From: Candidatus Thiodiazotropha sp. 'RUGA'
Lineage (GTDB): Bacteria; Pseudomonadota; Gammaproteobacteria; Chromatiales; Chromatiaceae
NCBI GenBank assembly: GCA_016842065.1
Contig: JAEPDS010000005.1
Span: 88,081 to 152,080 of the forward strand
Direction: 5' to 3'
DNA: 64,000 nucleotides
The translations under genes and the position numbers were made by a program. The notes beneath the pieces were generated by a model. That model saw only the letters and a list, made by a program, of their open reading frames with translations, had not been told where the DNA came from and searched no databases. Shown here piece after piece: positions 27,879 through 36,624 of the stretch; position 1 is the stretch's first letter; every line of letters begins with the position of its first letter.

Positions 27879-29072
27879 TCAAACAGAAATAAGTTGCCAG
27901 CGGCCATCCAGCCACTGCAGCTGCTGTTGGCAGCCCATCTCGGCCGCTCCACCGGATTGTCCAGGCAAAGCAGTGATTACCCGGTGCCCCTCACCACGCA
28001 GTCGTGCAATCTCCTGGGTAAGCGCCGGGTCTTCAGAGACCGGTGCAAATATCACCATTTCATCGCTGATCTGCAATTCGGGTTGTGCAACCCGGATCAG
28101 ATTCTTCAGGTCGGTGCTGAAACCGGTTGCCGGTCTGCTGCGTCCAAATACCCTGCCGATGGCATCGTAGCGGCCTCCCCTGGCGATCTCCTTGCCATTC
28201 CCCGGCACAAAGGCTGCGAACACAACCCCGGTATGAAAGTGATAGCCACGCAGTTCCGCCAGATCGAAGTGAACCGGCACATTGGGTAACCATTGGGCGA
28301 TCTGCTCGGCCACGGCCTGTAGATAGTCCAACGCCTCAATCACTTTTGGTGAAGCCTGTTTGAGCTCCTTTCGAGCCTGGCTCAACGCCTTGTCTCCATT
28401 CAACTCGCCGAGACGCAGCAGCATGGCGGCATGTTCCTCGGCAATATCAAACGAGGCCAAAAGGGTCTCAATTTCCGCCAGCGCCTTACGTTGCAGAGCA
28501 TCGAATAACTCTGTCTCCTGGCGTTTGTTCAAGCCGGCCTGTTCTGCCAGCCCCTTGAATATGCCCACATGGCCCAGGTCGAGATAGACCTCTTCGACCC
28601 CGGTCTTATTCAATGTCTCCATCATCAGCCGCAGGATTTCGATGTCACTCTCGATTCCGCAGTGGCCATACAGCTCAGCACCGATCTGCAATGGACTGCG
28701 GGTACCGGCAAAACCATCGGATCGGGTATGCAGGACAGTACCCAGATAACAGAGTCTGGTGGGGTGTTGCGCCTGGATGCGATTGGCGTCGATGCGTGCC
28801 GCCTGAGGGGTGATATCGGCACGGACCCCCATCAACCTGCCACTCATCTGATCAGTCAGCTTGAATGTATTCAGGTCCAGATCGCTACCGGTACCTGTCA
28901 GCAGGGAGTCCAGAAACTCAACAAACGGCGGGATAACATAGTCATAACCCCAGCTGCGGTAGAGATCCAATAGCTCTCTCCGCTTACTCTCTACGACTTG
29001 CGCCTCCTGGGGAAGCACCTCATCTATGCCGTCAGGCAATATCCAACGTTCGTTTTCCATCATCAAGATCAA
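27879..29072 (-). CDS. hisZ: ATP phosphoribosyltransferase regulatory subunit HisZ
   Basis: HisZ is a catalytically inactive HisRS paralogue that forms an octamer with short HisG in histidine synthesis. The 397-residue protein has ENERWILPDGIDEVLPQEA at the start, the HisRS-like core LFDLYRSWGYDYVIPPFVEFLDSLL, and GGRYDAIGRVFGRSRPATGFS near residue 305, but no anticodon-binding tail. Presence of hisZ implies a short-form HisG elsewhere. Its start overlaps the DUF2065 stop by four bases; Met4 or Met5 could also serve as start. Confidence 0.94.
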   Translation of the reverse strand: MILMMENERWILPDGIDEVLPQEAQVVESKRRELLDLYRSWGYDYVIPPFVEFLDSLLTGTGSDLDLNTFKLTDQMSGRLMGVRADITPQAARIDANRIQAQHPTRLCYLGTVLHTRSDGFAGTRSPLQIGAELYGHCGIESDIEILRLMMETLNKTGVEEVYLDLGHVGIFKGLAEQAGLNKRQETELFDALQRKALAEIETLLASFDIAEEHAAMLLRLGELNGDKALSQARKELKQASPKVIEALDYLQAVAEQIAQWLPNVPVHFDLAELRGYHFHTGVVFAAFVPGNGKEIARGGRYDAIGRVFGRSRPATGFSTDLKNLIRVAQPELQISDEMVIFAPVSEDPALTQEIARLRGEGHRVITALPGQSGGAAEMGCQQQLQWLDGRWQLISV

Positions 29073-29254
29073 TTCACCAGATAGAGCAGGATAACCCCGG
29101 AAACCATGCTGACCAGACCGCTGAGACGCATGGATCGGTTGTCGTGTTGGGCAATCATCAGCAGGATTGAGCGCATGCTGTTGGGATTCAGAAAAGGCCA
29201 GATACCTTCGATCACCAACAGCAGAGCCAACGCAACAAGCAGATCATGCCACAT
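29069..29254 (-). CDS. DUF2065 (YjeT-like) small membrane protein
   Basis: The 61-residue protein has two hydrophobic helices (about 3-20 and 43-59) separated by RSILLMIAQHDNRSMRLSG. This matches the DUF2065 family (E. coli YjeT), which is regularly encoded between hflC and purA. The role is unknown. It overlaps hisZ by four bases and begins 12 nt after a terminator-type stem. Confidence 0.87.
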   Translation of the reverse strand: MWHDLLVALALLLVIEGIWPFLNPNSMRSILLMIAQHDNRSMRLSGLVSMVSGVILLYLVN

Positions 29255-29266
29255 CTGTCATACCCC

Positions 29267-29291
29267 AAAAAAAAACCGGGATCGTCCCGGT
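29267..29291 (-). terminator. Terminator after hflC, just upstream of the DUF2065 gene
   Basis: ACCGGG (29275-29280) pairs with CCCGGT (29286-29291), loop ATCGT. On the minus strand a run of nine T (A29267-29275) follows. It would end the hflKC transcript, yet it sits 12 nt before the next gene on the same strand. Confidence 0.75.
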
Positions 29292-29403
29292 CCTGTAATG
29301 ACGCCTTATTCAGGCCGCCGGACATTTTCCCAGAGTGGGCATCCGTTGTCCATTCATCGATCATCATGAAGGGGATTAATCAGCCTGTGGGATTGACCGT
29401 AGA

Positions 29404-29494
29404 TGAATACCAATCACACGAATCTACGCAAATGTCGGCTGCAATGGTTGAGTCATCCGTAGCCTTTTGCGGTGATTCGCGTTCAATTACGGTC
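29404..29494. repeat. Degraded copy of the 5583-5784 MITE-like element
   Basis: The left arm contains CACGAATCTACGCAAAT, 16/17 identical to the 5583 element's end. The right arm at 29465-29494 is a degenerate inverted copy (GGTGATTCGCGTTCAATTACGG). It fills most of the 315-bp gap between hflC and the DUF2065 gene; the remaining bases hold the terminator at 29267-29291. Confidence 0.5.
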
Positions 29495-29569
29495 TATTCT
29501 TTGAGTAGATTCATTGACCCGACAAACCCGACTCCACCATCAGGTGAAGACGGGTAAGTCAGGTTTGAA

Positions 29570-30439
29570 TTACTGGCCAGTGCTGTTTTTCAGATAGCGG
29601 AAAAAGTCCGAATCCGGTTGCAGCACCATCACGTCGGAAGAGTCCTGAAAGCTGTTCTTATAAGCATTCAGGCTTCGATAGAAGGCGTAGAACTCACTGT
29701 TCTGACGATACGCGTTGGCATAGGTTTCAGCAGCCTTGCCGTCACCTTCACCACGCAACACCTCAGCTTCCTTGTAGGCATCAGCGACGATGACGATGCG
29801 CTCACGGTCCGCATTGGCGCGAATTCGTTCGGCAGCCTCGGCACCTTTTGCTCGCAGGTCTCTGGCAACACGCTCACGCTCTGCCCGCATGCGTTGATAG
29901 ACCGATTCACTGACCTCAGGTGGCAGATCGATCTGCTTGACCCGCACATCGAGGATTTCAACCCCCAGTTCCGCTGCCATCGAATCGGCATCCTTGGTCA
30001 GCTTTGCCATGATCTCGGTGCGCTCACCGGAAATTACATCCTGCACGGTGCGCTTACCGAACTCATCACGCAGGCTGGTATTGATCCGTTCCTGCAGCAG
30101 TCGAGCGGTCTTGTCCAGGCTGCCGCCTGTGGAGCGGTAGTACTGGGCCACGTTGGCGATACGCCATTTGGCGAAATAGTCGACGATTACGTCCTTTTTC
30201 TCCGCGGTCAGGAAACGTTCAGGACGAGAGTCCATAGTCTGAATCCGGGCATCGAAGGTCTGGACATTGTTGATAATCGGCCACATCAGATGCAGCCCAG
30301 GCTTGTAATCGGTTGCGACGATTTCACCCAGACGCAGCTTCAGAGCAACTTCCCACTGATTGACGATGAAAGTCGCCGAATAGAAAAATACTGCGGCAAC
30401 CGCAACAACAGGGATAATTAATTTAGACATTTTCATCAA
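29570..30439 (-). CDS. hflC: HflC, membrane-protease regulator (SPFH/prohibitin family)
   Basis: HflC forms with HflK a large periplasm-facing cage that surrounds and modulates FtsH. The 289-residue protein has one N-terminal membrane helix (about 5-22), an SPFH domain (about 23-190) with LRLGEIVATDYKPGLHLMWPIINNVQTFD, and a coiled-coil tail with AKGAEAAERIRANADRERIVIVADAYKEAE. Its start overlaps the hflK stop by four bases, matching their obligate partnership. Confidence 0.96.
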   Translation of the reverse strand: MMKMSKLIIPVVAVAAVFFYSATFIVNQWEVALKLRLGEIVATDYKPGLHLMWPIINNVQTFDARIQTMDSRPERFLTAEKKDVIVDYFAKWRIANVAQYYRSTGGSLDKTARLLQERINTSLRDEFGKRTVQDVISGERTEIMAKLTKDADSMAAELGVEILDVRVKQIDLPPEVSESVYQRMRAERERVARDLRAKGAEAAERIRANADRERIVIVADAYKEAEVLRGEGDGKAAETYANAYRQNSEFYAFYRSLNAYKNSFQDSSDVMVLQPDSDFFRYLKNSTGQ

Positions 30440-31593
30440 CGTACCCCCCTGCTGCGGTCCACATTGCGGAACTTGGTTGTTTCAACCGGTGCACGGGAAG
30501 ACTCGGTGTTGCTTGAAGCCGTACCTCCACCGACACGACCCTGCTCAACACCTTGAATCAGCTTGTCCAAAGGTAAGTACATCAGGCTGTTTCCTCCTCC
30601 TTCAGCCGTATCGAGCATGACTTTGCTGGTCTGACCCAGCATCGATTCGATTGCTTCGAGATAGATTCGCTCCCGAGTGACCTTGGGCTCCCTCTCATAC
30701 TCTTTGAGTACTGCCAGGAAACGGCTGGTGTCACCCTCCGCTTCGGCTATCACCCGATCCTTGTAGGCGCTGGCATCCGCGATTCTTCGAGCTGCCTCAC
30801 CGCGTGCTCTGGGTACCACTTCGTTGGCGTAGGCCTCAGCCTGGTTCTCAAGCTTCTCCTTGTCCTCACGAGCCTTGATCGCATCGTCAAAGGCGCTTTT
30901 CACCTGCTCAGGTGGTTTCGCCGGTTGCATGTTCACACTGGTGATCATCAATCCGGCCTTGTAGTCATCGATCAGCCCCTGAGCACCGTCTTTGATCCGA
31001 TCGGCAATTGCGCCACGCCCCTGGGTGAGAATGAAATCCAGGTCACTTTTACCGATGATTTCACGCACCGCGGTTTCCGTGGCATCGCGCATGGTTTTGT
31101 CCGGGTCACGATCCTGGAAAAGATAGTCGGCCGCGTCCTGAATACGGGACTGAATGGTGAACTCCACGTCGACGATATTCTCATCCCGGGTCAGCATCTG
31201 CGCCTTGTGTCGGAACGAGGTGATCTGATCCACGTTGACGGGAATCACCCGCTCTATCGGGAAGGGTATATGCCAATGGGGTCCAGGCGGAGTGGTTTCA
31301 TGGTAAGCGCCAAAACGCAACACCACGCCACGTTCCGGGGCATCGATGATATAGATGCCACTGGCCAGCCAGACCAGCACCGCTATGCCGACCAGGAAAC
31401 CAATGGATTTTGAGCCAGGCCCGGATCCACCACCGATCGAGCCATCTCCACGAGAGGGCTTGCCTCCACCGAAGATGCCTCCAAATTTATCCTGTAGTTT
31501 CTTGACTACCTCATCAAGGTCCGGCGGTCCTTGATCGCCACCCTTGCCACTCCAAGGATCTTTACCGTTTCCACCCGGTTCGTTCCAGGCCAT
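30436..31593 (-). CDS. hflK: HflK, membrane-protease regulator (SPFH/prohibitin family)
   Basis: The 385-residue partner of HflC starts with a Gly/Pro/Asp-rich cytoplasmic segment (WNEPGGNGKDPWSGKGGDQGPP), then one membrane helix (about 74-92), an SPFH domain with PPGPHWHIPFPIERVIPVNVDQI, and a coiled coil with the EVVPRARGEAARRIADASAYKDRVI motif. It is preceded by a heat-shock type promoter at 31653-31680, in keeping with a role in protein quality control. Confidence 0.96.
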   Translation of the reverse strand: MAWNEPGGNGKDPWSGKGGDQGPPDLDEVVKKLQDKFGGIFGGGKPSRGDGSIGGGSGPGSKSIGFLVGIAVLVWLASGIYIIDAPERGVVLRFGAYHETTPPGPHWHIPFPIERVIPVNVDQITSFRHKAQMLTRDENIVDVEFTIQSRIQDAADYLFQDRDPDKTMRDATETAVREIIGKSDLDFILTQGRGAIADRIKDGAQGLIDDYKAGLMITSVNMQPAKPPEQVKSAFDDAIKAREDKEKLENQAEAYANEVVPRARGEAARRIADASAYKDRVIAEAEGDTSRFLAVLKEYEREPKVTRERIYLEAIESMLGQTSKVMLDTAEGGGNSLMYLPLDKLIQGVEQGRVGGGTASSNTESSRAPVETTKFRNVDRSRGVR

Positions 31594-31652
31594 TGATCAC
31601 TCCAAACTTGGTTATTGATTTTAACTGCATACGTCAGATGCCCTCGTTTCTC

Positions 31653-31680
31653 TATATGGGGGCATACTGACACGATTCAA
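31653..31680 (-). promoter_or_regulatory. Sigma-32 type promoter for hflK-hflC
   Basis: On the minus strand, TTGAA (plus 31676-31680) is followed after 14 nt by CCCCATATA (plus 31653-31661), very close to the RpoH consensus CTTGAA-N13-17-CCCCATnTA. The leader to hflK would be about 50 nt. The spacing equals that of the htpG promoter in this window. Confidence 0.6.
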
Positions 31681-31793
31681 TCTTCGATTTCTGGCTGCCT
31701 GCTAAGGAGACCTCTGCAGCCTATCCAGCCGCACATTCTAACAGCAGGTTTCAGCATACGATAGCATCGGTTTCCCGTACAGACCCGAATCTG

Positions 31794-31808
31794 TTGATAC
31801 CGTATCAA
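31794..31808. promoter_or_regulatory. 15-bp odd palindrome between hflX and hflK
   Basis: TTGATAC (31794-31800), a central C, and GTATCAA (31802-31808) form a perfect inverted repeat. It resembles an FNR box (TTGAT-N4-ATCAA) but has five central bases, so FNR binding is doubtful. Confidence 0.3.
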
Positions 31809-31883
31809 GGGAAACTGCACCGGCAAATAGGCACAACGGCACAATTTGTCCTGTTTTCAGACTAAAACGGGATTCGCTGGATG

Positions 31884-33164
31884 TCAGACTAAACAGTTCT
31901 CAAGCGCAGGTTCCTCTTTGAGTAAGCGTCGAAACTCCCGTTCAGACATATCGATATCCATCTCCCAGCCACCCTCATCGGTGGAGGATTCGTTGATCAC
32001 GGCACCACGTTCAAATAACAGCGCATGCAACCGGCCGTTTTCCGGGTTTAATCTGAGCTTCTGCCTGACATGGTTTTTGCGGTAGTACTCCGCCAATCCC
32101 TGCAGCAGAAGATCGCAGCCTTCACCGGTCTGAGCCGAGAGCCAGATCCTGGTGATCATGCCATTTTCGTTCCGGTCGATTCTGGGTTCGAACTCCTCCA
32201 ACAGATCGATCTTATTGAATACTTCAATCTGATGGACCTTGTCAGCCCCGATTTGTTGCAAAACCTCATTCACTTCAGTGATACAGGTAGCACGCTGATG
32301 ACTGGCCGCATCGATCACGTGCAGCAGCAGCGAGGCATCGGTGGTCTCTTGCAGCGTCGATTTGAAAGCGGCCACCAGATCATGTGGCAGATGGCTGATG
32401 AAACCCACCGTATCGGCCAATACAACCGGCCCCTCCCTTTCCAATTCAAGCCTTCTCAAAGTTGGATCGAGGGTAGCGAAAAGCTGATCGGCGGCGTACA
32501 CATTCGATCCAACCAGCCGGTTGAAAAGGGTTGATTTACCGGCGTTGGTATAACCAACCAGGGAGACGGTTGGAATGTCCGCACGCTCACGCCCACGCCT
32601 GCCCTGCTCACGTTGGGAATTGACACGGGTAAGACGCTTTTTGATCTGGCTGATACGCTGATTCAGCAATCGTCTGTCCGTCTCCAGCTGGGTTTCACCC
32701 GGCCCTCTCAGTCCGATACCGCCCTTCTGTCTCTCCAGATGGGTCCAGCCTCTGACCAGTCGGGTCGACAGATGTTGCAGTTGAGCCAGTTCAACCTGCA
32801 GCTTGCCCTCAAATGAACGGGCACGCTGAGAAAAGATATCAAGAATCAACCCGGTCCTGTCGACCACCCGGCAGCCAAAGGCGCGCTCAAGATTTCGCTC
32901 CTGGCTGGGCGAGAGGGCGTGATCGAAGATCACCAGATCGGCAGCTTCCGAGGAGACAATATGGCCAATCTCCTCGGCCTTGCCCCGACCAACAAAATAT
33001 TTCGGATCGGGTTGGCGGCGACTGCCGGAGACAAAGGCGACCCGCTCCGCACCGGCAGAGCGGGCAAGATCCTGGAATTCCGCGATTTCATCGGGATCAC
33101 TGATCCCGTTCAGATCCAGATGAACCAAAACAGCGCGTTCACCCGACTTAGGACGTTCAAACAT
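31884..33164 (-). CDS. hflX: GTPase HflX
   Basis: HflX is a ribosome-associated GTPase that splits stalled 70S ribosomes, notably under heat stress. The 426-residue product has an N-terminal HflX domain with DPKYFVGRGKAEEIG, a coiled region with GGIGLRGPGETQLETDRR, and the G domain: G1 GYTNAGKSTLFN, G3 DTVGF, G4 NKID. It follows hfq by 96 bp on the same strand, the usual order. Confidence 0.97.
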   Translation of the reverse strand: MFERPKSGERAVLVHLDLNGISDPDEIAEFQDLARSAGAERVAFVSGSRRQPDPKYFVGRGKAEEIGHIVSSEAADLVIFDHALSPSQERNLERAFGCRVVDRTGLILDIFSQRARSFEGKLQVELAQLQHLSTRLVRGWTHLERQKGGIGLRGPGETQLETDRRLLNQRISQIKKRLTRVNSQREQGRRGRERADIPTVSLVGYTNAGKSTLFNRLVGSNVYAADQLFATLDPTLRRLELEREGPVVLADTVGFISHLPHDLVAAFKSTLQETTDASLLLHVIDAASHQRATCITEVNEVLQQIGADKVHQIEVFNKIDLLEEFEPRIDRNENGMITRIWLSAQTGEGCDLLLQGLAEYYRKNHVRQKLRLNPENGRLHALLFERGAVINESSTDEGGWEMDIDMSEREFRRLLKEEPALENCLV

Positions 33165-33260
33165 ATTGGAGACAGTATGGGGACAGAAGAGTGGAGGCGT
33201 TTAAAATGGGCGCATCCATCTCATGGTACGCCCTTTAAGCAGAAACAAATTAACAATTTT

Positions 33261-33527
33261 TTAAAAATTACCACTGCCGCTGGATGCATCCTCTTCGGAT
33301 TGACCGTTGGCGTGCTGGATGCGTACATTTCTGGCTGGCACCACAGTGGAGATAGCGTGCTTGTATACCATCTGGCTGACGCTGTTCTTTAACAGCACCA
33401 CGAATTGATCGAAAGACTCGATTTGCCCCTGAAGTTTAATACCATTAACTAGAAATATTGAGACAGGTACCCGTTCCTTCCTCAGTGCATTCAAAAAAGG
33501 GTCTTGTAAACTTTGCCCTTTAGACAT
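33261..33527 (-). CDS. hfq: RNA chaperone Hfq
   Basis: The 88-residue Sm-like protein begins [21 protein letters not shown] and has Sm1 ([25 protein letters not shown]) and Sm2 with the [10 protein letters not shown] motif (Tyr-Lys-His of the proximal RNA site), followed by a short Ser/Gly-rich acidic tail. It would form the hexamer that pairs sRNAs with mRNAs. A strong AAGGAG site (33535-33540 complement) sits 7 nt before the start. Confidence 0.98.
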   Translation of the reverse strand: MSKGQSLQDPFLNALRKERVPVSIFLVNGIKLQGQIESFDQFVVLLKNSVSQMVYKHAISTVVPARNVRIQHANGQSEEDASSGSGNF

Positions 33528-33615
33528 GGAAATTCTCCTTATTGTGTTTGTAGTTTTAAACGAAAAACAAGCGCGAACAAATGGTAGTAAATATCTACTT
33601 CACAAGCGAAAGTGT

Positions 33616-33645
33616 AGCATACTGAGTTTTTATCCAACTATTCAA
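33616..33645 (-). promoter_or_regulatory. Possible hfq promoter in the AT-rich miaA-hfq spacer
   Basis: On the minus strand, TTGAAT (plus 33640-33645) and TATGCT (plus 33616-33621) are 18 nt apart, about 90 nt before hfq. The spacer 33528-33681 is strikingly AT-rich compared with its surroundings, consistent with a separate hfq promoter despite the co-directional miaA. Confidence 0.35.
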
Positions 33646-33681
33646 AATATCAATACCTCAAATTTATTAAAAATCAAATAC

Positions 33682-34653
33682 TCAGCCAAATCCTGTCAAT
33701 TCGGGAAACCTATCTGAAATCAGCGCCAGAGCCTGCTCCACGACATCACTGTCGTCATACAGCCAGTGGCACTCCAGCTCAGCCCGCAACCAGGTAAATT
33801 GGCGCTTCGCCAGCTGGCGAGTGGCGATGATACCTCTTTCCACCATCTCATTCCTACTGATCTCACCGAGCAGGTAGTGCAGCATCTGTCGATAGCCTAC
33901 CGCCCGCATCGATGGCATGGCTGGGGTCAGATTGCCCCGACTCAACAGCTCACGGACCTCTTGCTCGAAGCCGTTCGCCAGCATCTGTTCAAAACGCTCT
34001 GCAATTCGGTCATGTAAGACCGCCCGCTGTTTGGGCGCACGAACCAACTTCAGCACCCGGTATGGCAATATGTGACCTTTGTCCGACTGTTGAAGTTCAC
34101 TCAAGGCCTTGCCACTCAACTCGATCACTTCCAGGGCACGGAGTATGCGTTGGGTATCGTTGGCATGAATCTTCGCCGCGGCTTGCGGATCGAGGCGCTC
34201 AAGCCGCTGATGCAGTACCGCCAGGCCGAGCTGCGCCATCTCCCCTTCCAGACGCTTACGCACCACCGGATCGGCCGCCGGCAGGTCAGAGAGCCCCTGG
34301 CTCAAGGCCTTGAAGTAGAGCATGGTGCCGCCAACCAGCAGCGGTACCTTTCCCGCCGCATGGATCTCCCCCATCGCATCCAGTGCATCCCGCCTGAACG
34401 CGGCGGCGGAGTAGCTCTCCGAGGGGTCGATCATGTCGATCAGTCGATGGGGGGCCAGATCAAGCGTCTGCCGATCCGGTTTTGCGGTGCCCACATCCAT
34501 CCCCCGATAGACCAGGGCGGAATCCACACTGATGATCTCCAACGGTAACCGGCGTACCAGTTCGACCGCCAGCGCAGTTTTTCCTGAGGCAGTAGGCCCC
34601 ATCAGAAAAATCGCTGCAGGCAACTGCTCCTGAGTGTGTGGGGATTGGGTCAT
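33682..34653 (-). CDS. miaA: tRNA dimethylallyltransferase MiaA
   Basis: MiaA adds the dimethylallyl group to A37 of tRNAs reading UNN codons. The P-loop [19 protein letters not shown], the [17 protein letters not shown] motif and [10 protein letters not shown] are all present. I chose the ATG at 34653, which gives 323 residues starting [12 protein letters not shown]; this is one base after the mutL stop, and the longer reading frame would run deep into mutL. Length agrees with the family (316 in E. coli). Confidence 0.96.
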   Translation of the reverse strand: MTQSPHTQEQLPAAIFLMGPTASGKTALAVELVRRLPLEIISVDSALVYRGMDVGTAKPDRQTLDLAPHRLIDMIDPSESYSAAAFRRDALDAMGEIHAAGKVPLLVGGTMLYFKALSQGLSDLPAADPVVRKRLEGEMAQLGLAVLHQRLERLDPQAAAKIHANDTQRILRALEVIELSGKALSELQQSDKGHILPYRVLKLVRAPKQRAVLHDRIAERFEQMLANGFEQEVRELLSRGNLTPAMPSMRAVGYRQMLHYLLGEISRNEMVERGIIATRQLAKRQFTWLRAELECHWLYDDSDVVEQALALISDRFPELTGFG

Positions 34654-34654
34654 C

Positions 34655-36454
34655 TCAACGGCCGCGAAGAAACAGGCGATCGAGCTCACTGATGGTGAGC
34701 TCGGTCCAGGTGGGTCGACCATGATTACACTGATCGGCCCTTTCAGTGCGTTCCATATCTCGCAGCAGCGCGTTCATCTCGTGCAACTCCAAACGACGGT
34801 TGGCACGCACAGAGCCATGACAGGCGACCGTGGCCAGAACCTGATCGATCTCCTCTTTCACTCGCTGACTGCTGCCGTGTTCGATCAGATCCGAGAGGAT
34901 ATCCCGCAACATCTTTTCCGGATCCGCGCCCTGCAGCAGCGAGGGGATGGAACGGATGGCCAGGGACTCCCGCCCGGAGCGACTGACCTCAAACCCCATC
35001 CGCTGCAGCAGTTCCGAGGCATCCTCCGCCAGATCGGCCTCCCTGGCGCTGACTGGGACTGAGATCGGCACCAGTAGCGGTTGATGGCTGATGCCCTCTC
35101 CATGGTAGCGCTGTTTCAATCTTTCATAAGTGATCCGCTCATGGGCAGCGTGCATATCCACCAGAATCAGACCACTCTGATTTTGTGCCAGAATGTAGAC
35201 CCCATGCAGTTGCGCCAGCGCATAACCCAGTGGGGGAACCTCTTGGGGCTGACCCTCTGTGAGCGCCACATCGGGCTTAGCAGCGATCGGTTGCTGAGCA
35301 GAGAAACCCGCCTGATAGACAGTTGGCCGCTCCGCTACCCGCCAGTCGATCCCCTGTTGCCTGGGCGGGGTGTATGGCTGCTCAATCGCCCGGGAGGTTA
35401 CCGGAGGTTGCAGGTTCACTGGCTCATTCTGCCCGCTTTCAGGTGCGGCTTGGGGCCGGGTATTGGCCAACAGACGATGCAGTCCGCGAAAGATGAAGTC
35501 GTGTACCGAGCGTGAATCCCGAAACCGTACCTCGTGTTTGGTGGGATGGACGTTCACGTCCACCTTGTGGGGATCGAGGCTGAAAAACAGTACGTAGGCG
35601 GGATGGCGACCATGGTAGAGCACATCCTGGAATCCCTGACGAACCGCATGGGTTACCAGCTTGTCACGGATCATGCGTTGATTGACGTAGAAATACTGCA
35701 TGTCCGCCTGGGCGCGGGAGAATCCGGGTCTGGCAACCCAACCGGAAAGCGAGAAATCCCCCGCCTGTTCCTGAATTGGCAGCGCCTGTTCGAGAAACTG
35801 CGCACCAAGCAACTGCAACAGGCGCTTCTCCTGCTGCTGCCGGTTGTCGCAGGGAGGCAGCGAAAAGATCGCCCGGCGATTATGCTGAAGGCTGAACCCT
35901 ACATCGAAGCGGGCCAGGGCCAGACGTTGAACCAGCGCCTGGATGTGGCCGAACTCGGTCTTTTCGGTGCGCAGGAATTTGCGCCTGGCCGGGGTGTTGT
36001 AGAAGAGATCCCGTACCTCAACGCTGGTCCCCTGAGGGTGTGCCGCCGGTTTACACTGCAGCGCCTGGTCCGTGCCGTCGCCGCTGACCTCCCAGGCCTG
36101 CTCAGCGTCCTGATGTCTGGAGGTCAAGCGCAGGCGGGAGACTGAGCTGATACTCGGTAACGCCTCACCACGAAAACCCATGCTCTGCAACGACTCAAGA
36201 TCCTCAAACTGGCTGACTTTACTGGTGGCGTGGCGCGACAGGGCCAGGTTCAGCTCCTGCTGGGGTATCCCCGCCCCATCGTCCCGCACCCGCAGACGTT
36301 TGATACCACCCTGCTCAATCTCGATCTCGATATGACGCGCTCCAGCATCCAGGCTGTTCTCCACCAGCTCCTTGATCACGGAAGCCGGTCGTTCGACAAC
36401 CTCACCGGCGGCGATTTGATTGATCAATTGAGGTGGAAGCGTGCGAATGGGCAT
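34655..36454 (-). CDS. mutL: DNA mismatch repair protein MutL
   Basis: MutL links MutS recognition to strand incision. From the ATG at 36454 the 599-residue protein begins [23 protein letters not shown], the family start, with GHL ATPase motifs [19 protein letters not shown] and [13 protein letters not shown]. The C-terminal domain contains [12 protein letters not shown], the DxHAxxExxxxE endonuclease-type motif also found in Pseudomonas MutL. That suggests a nicking MutL rather than MutH-dependent repair. An upstream in-frame ATG at 36490 would add 12 residues not seen in relatives. Confidence 0.96.
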   Translation of the reverse strand: MPIRTLPPQLINQIAAGEVVERPASVIKELVENSLDAGARHIEIEIEQGGIKRLRVRDDGAGIPQQELNLALSRHATSKVSQFEDLESLQSMGFRGEALPSISSVSRLRLTSRHQDAEQAWEVSGDGTDQALQCKPAAHPQGTSVEVRDLFYNTPARRKFLRTEKTEFGHIQALVQRLALARFDVGFSLQHNRRAIFSLPPCDNRQQQEKRLLQLLGAQFLEQALPIQEQAGDFSLSGWVARPGFSRAQADMQYFYVNQRMIRDKLVTHAVRQGFQDVLYHGRHPAYVLFFSLDPHKVDVNVHPTKHEVRFRDSRSVHDFIFRGLHRLLANTRPQAAPESGQNEPVNLQPPVTSRAIEQPYTPPRQQGIDWRVAERPTVYQAGFSAQQPIAAKPDVALTEGQPQEVPPLGYALAQLHGVYILAQNQSGLILVDMHAAHERITYERLKQRYHGEGISHQPLLVPISVPVSAREADLAEDASELLQRMGFEVSRSGRESLAIRSIPSLLQGADPEKMLRDILSDLIEHGSSQRVKEEIDQVLATVACHGSVRANRRLELHEMNALLRDMERTERADQCNHGRPTWTELTISELDRLFLRGR

Positions 36455-36624
36455 AGTCAGGCCCCAGATGTTACAGAAACCCAGCACCATAATGGCTCAG
36501 GGTCCCGACTTCAAGATGCGTTATCGGTTCGCTGGACTCTGGCGGCGGAAAACGGCGGCTGTAACGCTCTGTTATGGGGAATCAGATCAGCTTTGCTGGG
36601 CACAACAGACGAGCTGAGAATGGA

